Position numbers and translations under genes: made by a program
In this document: positions 10,850-19,753 of the stretch, in pieces
Position numbering within the stretch: the stretch's first letter is position 1
Layout of the letters: each line of letters opens with the position of its first letter
The notes under the pieces: generated by a model
Told to the model about the DNA's origin: nothing
The model's input: the letters and a program-made list of their open reading frames with translations, nothing else
Databases searched by the model: none
From: Paramacrobiotus richtersi
Lineage: Eukaryota; Tardigrada; Eutardigrada; Parachela; Macrobiotidae
Reading direction: 5' to 3'
DNA length: 35,257 bases
NCBI GenBank assembly: GCA_034698045.1
Contig: JAQGAU010000190.1
Span: 1 to 35,257, forward strand

Positions 10850-12000
10850 GTTAATTTTTCGGAATGTCGGGTTCATATTCATGGAGTCACTGGGTACAAG
10901 TTCGCACATATGTTTGACCCATCTGCGTGTTTTCTGCGGTACCTCTCTCTCATCGGAAACTAAAAGAATTTGTATTCACTTTTAACATTCATATTCCACT
11001 ACGTTTACATTTGCCCGCTCATTTATGTACATTCGATGAAGTATTAGATTTTGTGTATGTTTCGCAATGTCTTTAGTTTCGCACGATGCGATATAGTCTG
11101 CTGCGTTGTTGTTAAACTCTGTTTTTCCTAGTACTTTGGTGGTTATTGTTTTCGGGGTTGTTATATTTCTGGGGATTTTCACTAACATCTATGTCTTTTC
11201 GTTAGTAGTAGTTATAAAATAACGTCTACAATGGAAAGTTTGAATTGTTTGTGAAGGTATCTACTACAAGGATTAACCCTGTTCATGGAAAGATTATTGG
11301 CTAAATATTCGAATAATCGTACAGGAAACCATAGCCTACTGTACCCATACAAAACAGTAACCAGTCTAATTAATAGTCCAGTATCATAAGGAACAGCACG
11401 ACTAAAAGCACCATGAAATCGTAGAGTGATGGCACAACAGTTCTCAGCTAGAGTTCGTGCAAACGGTCTAGTATCCGATAACAGCATAAAACCGATGAAC
11501 GGTATATTGGTTTTGTGTTTTTATATTTGTATGTAATTTACATTGTTAAATGGATTCTTACTGGACAACGGGACATTCACCCGAAGAAACACCGGTACCG
11601 CTGTTAAACAGTAACGTCCCAAAAGTGATATGGTTCAGACAAAATCGTAGTGCAGTGGCTTTCTACAAATCGTTGTTCTCCGTGTAAAATTATCCACACC
11701 GAACTCTAATCAAGTTGAATGATTTCGTTTGCCATAGCATTTTTTGTGGCTCTGATTATCTGCGCCAAATTGGTAATAAAGCTATTCAGTTTGCTGTCGC
11801 TTTCTATACAGATACAGCTGAGGAATAGTTTATGGGAAAAGTCTGATCGGAAGACAAAACAACAGGTGATTTTCGGTAGCGAAGGTACGTTTTTTCGCAT
11901 TTCATTCGAATGTGATATTATTATTTGTATACTGCACAATCACACATTGAATAATTACCGCACGTTGTTTTTTGCCCCGTGTGACCTTTCGCTAGAAACT
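10850..12000. repeat. Repeat family R2, copy b
   Basis: Aligns with R2a (6035-7260) and R2c (15,075-15,634). It follows directly on the exon 14 copy, just as R2c follows the exon 14 fragment at 14,955, so R2 is part of the same duplicated unit. It carries the 14-bp motif in cgtagtgcagtggc orientation at 11,646 and ends with gtgacctttcgctagaaac at 11,981. I see no conserved frame. Confidence 0.7.
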
Positions 12001-12049
12001 AGGTAGAATCTACAAGCAAAAGCAGAACATGTAGACTACTAACTGTAAA

Positions 12050-12640
12050 TCGAAATACAAAGCCAGCCTAGTACGAGTTATGAGTGAAACTGATTACAGC
12101 ATGAAATCAGACAAAAATGAATTAATATCAAAACGTGACAGAAGATCGCAATACCATTTACAGAGTATGTATGTAGAACAAATCTAGCCCACTGTTCCAT
12201 TACGCGACTGTGTATTGTTCTCTAACCGACAACGCTTTCGGAAAACCGCATTAATTAAAGCCACTTTCGTTATATTCCAGTCACCCCCGTCTAAACTGTG
12301 AAATTAATAAATATTATACTTGTCGAGTTTTATTAAAATACAGAACATCGTAATAATACATGACAAAAATTAACGATAAAAATCGTCTAGATAATAACAG
12401 AGAAAACATTCAAAAAACACTATCTGCAGCAAGCAGTGATGCTCGAAAAAGTCTATAGTTATCTGTTCGGAAAGCTGCTTACGGTATAATATCTAAAATC
12501 ACTGTGTAAGTACGCAAGGCAGAACGAAATCAGAACGAAATCAGCCATTGCACTACGAGTTTATCTGTGTCCCTCCATACCGAGAAGAGTTCACTTTAAC
12601 TTCACACTTCGCAACGCTGATTTTGATAAACTTCGTGGCA
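12050..12640. repeat. Repeat family R6, copy a (contains a terminal-exon 3' UTR relic)
   Basis: Aligns with 15,715-16,300. Shared landmarks are an agatcgcaata and cagagtat series, tctgcagcaagcag, and gaaatcagcca(t) with the 14-bp motif (12,544 and 16,228), followed by gagttt. Inside both copies, cttgtcg(a/c)gttttatta (about 12,318 and 16,000) and the adjacent bases resemble the 3' UTR of the terminal exon at 17,391. This suggests remnants of further 3' ends that lost their coding part. Confidence 0.55.
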
Positions 12641-12999
12641 ATTTCGCTACCTTGCCGCTGATGTTCTGGTCGGATGTGGAATATGTACGCTGCGCACTTT
12701 TACTTGTATGAAGAACTATTGAGGAACATGACTTTAGTTAGCACATGTTAACATGTTTCAACAATTATATTTTGCACAAAAAATAACCAACTGCATTGTG
12801 GCTGATTGTTACAAATAAGCAGACCCCAGTTTACAAAAACTTACATGGAAATTTAAGCACAAGTCAGTTGCTTATACAGTGTAAATTGTTAAGTGTGGCT
12901 GATTCATGATCGAAGGTGTGGTTCGACGATACTAAGCCAATGCACTACGATTCCTTCTGTTCCATATATCACTTAATTCTACGTAATCCACTGCGCCAC
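12641..12999. other. Noncoding spacer between repeats
   Basis: No gene seen. It contains one copy of the 14-bp motif at 12,936-12,949 just before repeat R3. Confidence 0.4.
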
Positions 13000-13210
13000 G
13001 TCGATAAGATGGGTTTGTGTAGATACCATCAATATTGCATGAAACTCTGTAAATTGCCTGTATACTTGAAGGCAACTCTCGTTTACCAGGTTTAGTTTCC
13101 TGTAGCGTACAACCAAAATTATTATACTTAAGTAATGAATGTCGTAAGAATGTTCCTGATCTAACGTGACCTTTCGCCAGAAGCGTTTGCTCTGGGGTAC
13201 CTAAATTCAT
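13000..13210. repeat. Repeat family R3, copy b
   Basis: Shares cgtcgataagatggg, the taccatcaatatt stretch and the terminal cgtgacctttcgccagaagcg block (13,166-13,185) with the other R3 copies. It is bounded by 14-bp motifs at 12,936 and 13,409. I see no reliable gene. Confidence 0.55.
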
Positions 13211-13659
13211 ATAATAAAGTACCTATATTCATCCGTTAACAGAAATGCGTATACGAGGATGCAGGATACCCATGTAAGCGACGAATCTACCTCCATTCGA
13301 AACTAATACAAAGACTCACAAAATACGAATTCCTAACAAAACTGGTAACTTACTTCTGTGCTCTCAAGCCAACTGGTTACAGGCTTACAACCGGAGATCT
13401 TTCATAAAACCACTGCACTACGATTTCTTTTGTGGTTGTGTTAACTGCGTTTATGCGTTTTCCCGCATTTCATGAGCACGTTTATATTAAACAAAACCAC
13501 TAAAAAAATCTCAAAACAAAAGAATAAATTAACAATAACACAATCTCAAATCACGTCTACTAAGTATGTATGTAATCAAAATTAACATCAGCAAGCTTTC
13601 TAAATAAATGGATATACGATTTTAATTTCCAGTTATCAAGAGAAATACGATAAGAACAG

Positions 13660-13910
13660 TGCATGAAATCTTTATTTTACCGATTTATTCGGAACCAAAT
13701 ATTCCAAGTCGCGATGTGTATATTCCATCAATATTTTGCATTTTCGATACTTTTGGAAATGGTCTGTGTACTTAAAAGCAGCTTTAGTCAACTGGCTTTA
13801 CCCTTTTATACCATGGCGCATAACCAAATAACCAATGAATATCGTGTGAACGTTCCTCATCTAATGTGACCTTTCGCCCGAAGCGGTTGATTTTGGGAAC
13901 CGGCACGAGT
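13660..13910. repeat. Repeat family R3, copy c, with TGFBRAP1 exon 10 similarity at its edge
   Basis: The first ~40 bases (about 13,662-13,702) match the 3' end of real exon 10 and its donor region (about 22,219-22,272), sharing an atgaaa, attttaccgat and tattc series and then aaatattccaag. The rest aligns with the other R3 copies and ends at 13,866-13,885 in gtgacctttcgcccgaagcg. No frame is preserved. This is the only evidence in the array for gene sequence from upstream of exon 13. Confidence 0.5.
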
Positions 13911-14094
13911 TCATATAATACGTACAGCGAATCTTTAGCAAAATTTTAAGAAACCTGCATATTACTAGAAATGCGTATTGATAGGATATCTACAATCGAA
14001 CTAAAATGTGTATTTAGTAACCTGAAAAGAGCAAAAAAGCTACGAAAAACCAGTCAAGTATGAATATGAGTAAACCTGTAAAAAAGAATAGAAT

Positions 14095-14205
14095 GAAATT
14101 ATGAATTTAAATTAAATCATGAAAAAAAAATAAATCAAATTATAAAATTAACTCATAAAAAATAAATCAAACCAAATTATAAAATTAAATCATAAAAAAA
14201 TTCAT
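14095..14205. repeat. AT-rich low-complexity tandem tract
   Basis: Imperfect direct repetition of an aaattataaaatta plus cataaaaaa unit, almost entirely A and T. It has no coding potential. Confidence 0.7.
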
Positions 14206-14489
14206 TGACTAATATCATCACACATACCAAGTTATTTCAGAAAAAATTTACTGTACAATCACAAATGTGTGCTGGTAACTGCTGAGGTGCAGCTAAAGCC
14301 ACCTCACTACGCCATAGGCCAATTATCCTACTTATACGGTGAGATTAAAACGAACTTTTCCCGCTGATTTTATTAACCGCACACACCTCGTAATAATTAA
14401 CGAAGCAATACAAGAAAACCAACGATAAAATCATCTGGATAACAAGAAAAAAACATTTCTTGTCATGTATAAAATGGCACTGGGAAAGG

Positions 14490-14583
14490 TCACTTGGAAT
14501 CACGATGGATATGGGCGATTTGGTCGTCCAAACGCAGCCGGAACTGCGGGTCGGTGAAGCGTTTACGACACACAAAACAACGC
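14490..14583 (-). pseudogene. Open but altered copy of TGFBRAP1 terminal exon
   Basis: Exactly 94 nt like the real exon, with intact acceptor (tttcag), frame and stop. By eye it differs at about 7 bases. Four of these change residues, and one replaces the last Cys of the His-x-His-Cys ligand group with Arg, so a zinc site using that Cys would be damaged. A poly(A) signal is kept (plus-strand TTTATT, 14,368-14,373). It could still be spliced as an alternative end, but loss of a ligand makes a pseudo-exon more likely. Confidence 0.6.
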
Positions 14584-14954
14584 CTGAAAAATATGAAAAT
14601 AAAGCAAACAGCTAACAGTTTAATTTGCTAATACCACTTTAACCGAAGCAAATAGTTCTATTCACAAATTTTCAACTGCAAAGCAAAAACTCGTAAACTG
14701 CTACACATAAGCACTGCAAACAGAACTGAAATTAATATACTAGATGTCACCATAGAATCCATATATATTTAGAATTTAATGTTAGACATTTGTACTTCAA
14801 TTTGATATCAAAAGAAAACCAACTCACAGAAGAAGAAAAAAACAATGCAACAATAATAAAATCAGACAAAATAATAACAAAACTAATAACTGGACAAAAG
14901 AACACAATCTTACATTTTTCACTAGCGCGAAGTAACATTGTATGCTTTATGCAC

Positions 14955-15040
14955 TTGGCGACAACCTACTCATCCTTCCATTTGGCATACCCGACAACCG
15001 CACATTTGTACTGTGCAGTTTCATTAAATTCCGTTGGATG
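14955..15040 (-). pseudogene. Truncated fragment of TGFBRAP1 exon 14
   Basis: Shares the donor-side start (cgacaac, ctactcatc, ttcc), then lacks an internal segment, and resumes in gtactgtg and cagtttcattaaattccgtt. It then passes directly into repeat R2c. It is non-coding because of the internal deletion. Confidence 0.65.
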
Positions 15041-15074
15041 ATAGCTAATAACACTGAGCGTGTGAAATTTATGT

Positions 15075-15634
15075 AGTATAATTTTCAGAATGTTGGGTTC
15101 GTATTCGTGGAGTGGGTATAAGACCGCGCACATATTCGGCCATCTGTGTATTTACTGCGAAAGCCTTCTCCCATCAAAAACTAAAAGAATTTCTATTCAT
15201 TTGTTACATTTATATGCCACTACGTTTACATTTAGTATCTTATTTATGCTCGAAGAAATATTAGATTTTTTGTATGTTTGATAGTTTTGCACGATGCGAT
15301 ATAGTACTGCATTGTTGTTAAACTCTATGTTTTTTCATAGTGTTTTAGTGGTTACTGTTTTTGGGGTTTTTATGTTTCAGGGGAGTTTTACTAACATTTA
15401 TGTCTGTTCGTTAGTAACCAGATAAAATAACGTGTACAATGGAAAGCTTGGAGATCCGGAAGAAAAAGCAACTGCAATACATCATTGCCGGTAGCGATGT
15501 AACTATGCAATTCTGCTCAAACTGCTGACTCCGTAAGAAGTTCATATCATGATCATATCCTAATTTTTTTATGCTGTACAACGAAGTAATTTACCGCACA
15601 TGTTCTTGACCAGTGTGACCTTTCGCCAAAAACG
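15075..15634. repeat. Repeat family R2, copy c (internally deleted)
   Basis: Aligns with the first ~370 bp of R2a and R2b (gaatgttgggttcgtattc through aaataacgtgtacaatgg) and then with their last ~100 bp (a taccgcaca stretch to gtgacctttcgccaaaaacgc at 15,615). The middle part carrying the 14-bp motif in the other copies is missing. Confidence 0.65.
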
Positions 15635-15714
15635 CTAAACAAATAAGATGACAGAAATAATTACAGGCAGAATCTGTAAGGAAAAAAGTCTGTAGTTGTA
15701 TGATATACAATTAA

Positions 15715-16300
15715 TTGTAGACTTATTCTAAATCGAAGCTCAAAACCAGTTCAGGTAGAGTACGGGGTAAAGTTAATTCTGGGATTGAATCATAAAAAAA
15801 CGGAAAAAGTAACAAATATCATGGTGTGACAAAAGATCGCAATAACACTTGCAGAGTATACTTTTAACGCAAATCTACTGTTACTCGACGGTATACTGTT
15901 TTCCCACGTACAACGCTTGCGCAAAGCTTCGTTGAAGCCAGTTCAGTACGTTATACACCAGTCTTCTACGCCCACGCTGTGAAACTAACAAGAGTAATTC
16001 TTGTCGCGTTTTATTAATCATACAGAACGTCATAATTGTTGTAGAACAATCAGTATGTAAAACTGGAAAACAATAAACAGCGCTTAAAATGTAACTCTGC
16101 AGCAAGCAGCAACGTTAAAAAAACTGTAGGCTCATCTAATTGGAAAGCTCCGAAATTATCATTACTGTGTAAGTTGTACGCAATTGACGGTTCTAATAAG
16201 GAATACCAAGATTCGAGATGAAAATCAGCCATCGCACCACGAGTTTCTCAGTATCAACTCCACACCGAGGAAGAGTGCACTTGAACTTCGCAAACAGCAA
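15715..16300. repeat. Repeat family R6, copy b
   Basis: Second copy of the unit described at 12,050-12,640, with the 14-bp motif at 16,228-16,241 and the 3' UTR-like gttttattaatc block near 16,000. Short minus-strand frames here are not shared with the other copy. Confidence 0.55.
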
Positions 16301-16539
16301 TTCACTAGGTCATAAACATTGTGAAAATTGTAAGTACTCGATCCCTCGCATCTTTTGGTACTGTTACTGTTATTTTGTTGGTAGATACTAAAACATGCTC
16401 CTCAAAAGAGCACTCAACATAAATGGCTTGATCCACGAATGAAAACTGGTCATTTTGTACGGTTTGGATCGGCTGCGCTCAGAGTTCACTCGGTCTATAA
16501 GCACGAAAGAATGTTTTCTAGTTATATCCGTTGTTTATG

Positions 16540-17208
16540 CCTTTCGGTTTTTTTAGATCAGATTCGTTATTTTTGTCATGTTTGCGATGTGTGTTACGAT
16601 GTGCTTATAGCGAACAGAAAATATATCCTGTGCCGGTAGTAATCTGTATTTGTAGTAACTTTCACCGCGTTAGCTTGCATCTCCTTTCGTCTGTGTCGAA
16701 AGCGTAGTCTTGTGGCTTAAATGTCAAAGGATAACGTCGGTTTCTTAGCTAGAGCTGTTTGCATTCTCGGCAAATGTTGCCTGTTACATTTTTTTTACAA
16801 AAATCAATAAACGTTCTTTATTTCACGGTAGCAATCTCTGACCATTTCTGCACTTTTTGATAATTCGACTTTCTTCTAAGGAGAAAATCGAAGGGATTCT
16901 GAAGATTTCGTTTTTTTTCTATTAAAAAGGTGGAGTTACTAGAAATGATTTGGAATAATTATAAAGATGCACCAAATCCTCGTATGGGTCAAAACGAAGT
17001 TACGTCATACATCGGGAAAGAATCATAGCAATTAAGTATAAAATTAAATTATAAAGAACAATGTGGGCTAAAGTAAAAAGAATGACAGAATATCCAATTA
17101 TCTTAAAGCATATAATTGCTGTAACATTTTCTGAATGTGTAACATTCTCTGAATGTGGTTTTTCGGCTGTGGACCTTCGAGAAAGATGCATTAAGCCACT
17201 GTACTACG
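16540..17208. repeat. Repeat family R5, copy b
   Basis: Second copy of 7880-8726. It starts upstream of cgtagtcttgtggc (16,703) and ends at gccactgtactacg (17,195). It contains two adjacent 18-bp direct repeats at 17,121-17,138 and 17,139-17,156 that differ at one base. It precedes the intact extra terminal exon at 17,391. Confidence 0.6.
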
Positions 17209-17390
17209 ATGTATTCCACTCCTACACGCACACGGTGAAACTGACCAGTATTTTTCTTGTCGAATTTTATTAACCATAAAAATTATCACACAATAATTTC
17301 AGAACAACTTACAAAAAAACGATAAAAAGCATCTGGATAACAACACAAAACATATTCTGTATTATGTGGAAAACTGGGAACCGAAAAAGG

Positions 17391-17484
17391 TCACTTGGAA
17401 TCACAATGGACATGGGCGATTTGGCCGCCAAAACGCCACTGGAAACGTGGATGTGCGGTGCGTTTTCGGCACACAAAGCAATGC
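17391..17484 (-). CDS. Extra, intact TGFBRAP1-type terminal exon (candidate alternative 3' exon)
   Basis: A 94-nt exon preceded by a good acceptor (acttttcag) that enters in the same phase as the real terminal exon. It encodes 30 residues and a stop. The CFVC pair, the Cys-Arg-Lys-Arg start and the final His-x-His-Cys-Asp-Ser-Lys are retained. By eye it has about 18 substitutions and no indels against the real exon, about half of them amino-acid changing. A poly(A) signal follows (plus-strand TTTATT, 17,267-17,272). No good exon 14 copy accompanies it, so it would have to be used by splicing from exon 14 at 20,236, skipping the nearer exon. It may equally be a pseudo-exon that has escaped breaks by chance. 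Confidence 0.4.
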
Positions 17485-17489
17485 CTGAA

Positions 17490-19089
17490 AAGTGCGAGAG
17501 TAGACGTTAAAATCGCAAAGTGCCGGTATAATTCAAAACAATGCTCTAGCGGAATTCAGCGAATTAATCAATAGAACGATATAAAATACACAAGTATGAA
17601 TGTGATAAAATATTAAAGAATACCACAACATTCACACTTTCACAGGGAAACAAAAAAAACGGAACTATTAAGAAGAAAAGGACAAATAACATTCTTTTTC
17701 TTTTAAACAAACGACGATAACTTAAACTCAAACTTCGATTTGTGGAAGAATGTAAGAAGTTACACAATAGTCAAATTTAGAGAAAAACTGTTACATAATT
17801 ACAAAATAACATGAAATGCCTATCCTATAAGCGTATTGTGTACAACAGAAACCATCAATCAGCATTTTTTTCGAGAGAAAACCTTCAACACATCCTAATT
17901 TGAAGAGGAGATAATGAACTGGCTAATTCCGTTGGAAAGTGATACAAAACAGCAGGCATTCACCACAAAAAGTGTAATGGAAAACTAACTGTAGCCTTGT
18001 ATCAGGTTAGTCCGGTGGACTGCAACAAGACCGATAATATGGCCATCGTATAAATCCACTGTACTACTTTGTTTGCTGCTTCATGCTGCTTCTGTTACCC
18101 TACTTTTACGGCGAGGCTTTTTCTGTATTCATATATGCGTTAATGACTAGTGAATAAAAACTTGGAAAATTATAAAGAATAAATTACAAGTGGAACAGTG
18201 CTTGCGCTGGAATCGCTAAATTTACGCACAAAATTTAAACGTTAAAAAAACAATACACTTAACACAATATAAAGAAAAATTATACACATTCGCACGCGTT
18301 TCAGTTCCCCACTTCATCGGCCAAAATTCCGTCATCACATAATATTTTCCTATTTTCCTCTTAATAGTGTGTAAATATTTTTTGTGCAGACTAATCGTTG
18401 CTGATTACGGTATACCGCCAACAGTTGTGAAGAAATAAAAGTTTGTTAAAAAAACTAGATAATTAAACAGTCTGTGTGTTAGAAAACTAAAAGTTTGTGT
18501 ACACATTTTTGCAACGTATACTATAAGTCTATGTCACTGATGCGTATTTCACATGCATTGGTTTCTTGCATGGCCGTCATTGGTCAGCAGTGAAGCCATT
18601 AGACTACGTTTCAAGCGACAGGTATCGAATGTGCAATCATTGCGATCCGATAAATTCACAGTTCACAATTTCACAAGTACCGAAGTTTCTGTCTCCCAGA
18701 CATCAGATTTTTTGTATTTCGTTACAAACTTTAATTTCCAAATCCAATTTTAGGGCTTAACTATATTTAATGGAAAACTGAATACGGATATTGAACTATA
18801 ATGTATTCGAATAAATTCAAATATTCAACGAATTCAGCTGAATTTACATTCAAGACTCGAATTCAGTTATTCAAATTATTCAAACGTGGACGGATTGTGA
18901 AGGAATCCAGATTGTGGGAAATCGGCGAAAAAAGATGAGCGGAAGGTGGCTAAAAAACTATGATAATAAAACCCATTACCGACCTTATTGAGCAGTATCA
19001 TAACACCCATCCACAGAAAAGCTGCCACTGCACTACGATAAAACCTTATTACTCTATTCCACTGTTTTCAGCAAAACCAATACTCAAAC
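17490..19089. other. Noncoding stretch with faint repeat relics
   Basis: No gene seen. The stretch 17,705-17,740 faintly resembles the donor end of exon 14. The 14-bp motif occurs at 18,055 and 19,024. The stretch 18,780-18,890 is a low-complexity tract rich in attcaa and gaattc words, including the palindromic aattcagctgaatt. Overlapping frames around 18,553-18,760 lack splice context and similarity. Confidence 0.45.
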
Positions 19090-19210
19090 ATAATTGAGTA
19101 TATATTGTATACCAGAGCGTACAACCAAATAGCCAGCATACGTAATGGATGCCGTATGAATGTTTCTTATCTAGGGTGACCTTTCCAGAAACGTTCGTTC
19201 TGAGAAGCAA
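19090..19210. repeat. Repeat family R3, partial copy d
   Basis: Contains the gcgtacaaccaaata, aatgga(t), tgaatgttt and ggtgacctttccagaaacgttcg series shared with the other R3 copies. It lies between 14-bp motifs at 19,024 and 19,481, just downstream of the functional TGFBRAP1 3' end. Confidence 0.5.
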
Positions 19211-19532
19211 ATGCCAGTTGTAACGTAAGCACAGGGGATCTCAAGTAAAATTGTTGCAAATCCGTTGACAGAACGCAAATATCGCTAGTACTGTATGTAT
19301 AGTAATAAAAGCAAAAAAAACCTAACTAAAAACCAGTCAAGTGGGAATACGGGTAAACTATTAGAACAATAATTAATCATAAGAATTTTACGAATATTTA
19401 CGAAACTGGTACCAGTCTACGGCACAATTACTGAATGTGCAATTAGATGCGAATGTTTGTTGTGCTTTGCCATATTCCAAGCCACTTAACTACGCCACAT
19501 GCTGGAAATTACTACGTTTTTTTTCTGCTGAT

Positions 19533-19538
19533 TTTATT
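19533..19538 (-). terminator. Poly(A) signal AATAAA of TGFBRAP1
   Basis: AATAAA on the minus strand, about 120 nt after the stop codon at 19,660. The same hexamer with flanking gctgatttta-type sequence is kept in the 10.2, 14.4 and 17.3 kb terminal-exon copies. The 14-bp motif at 19,481-19,494, GT-rich in the sense direction, lies 39-52 nt further downstream. Confidence 0.6.
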
Positions 19539-19659
19539 AACAACAGAGAACATCACATAGTAATTGACGAAACAACAGACACAAAACCAACGATAAAATC
19601 ATCTGGATAACAACATAAAAAAACATTTCTTGTCATGTATAAAATGGCACTGGGAAAGG

Positions 19660-19753
19660 TCACTTGGAATCACAATGGATATGGGCGATCTGGCCGTCCA
19701 AACGCAACTGGAAATGCGGGTCGGTGAAGCGTTTACGACATACAAAACAACGC
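19660..19753 (-). other. TGFBRAP1 terminal exon: short Cys/His zinc-ligand segment
   Basis: Encodes 30 residues: a CFVC pair, then about 20 residues, then His-x-His-Cys near the end. This corresponds to the reduced RING-like C-terminus of TGFBRAP1 and Vps39 (Cys-x2-Cys ... Val-His-x-His-Cys in human). It is the exon that has been copied at least four times in the 11 kb downstream. Confidence 0.8.
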
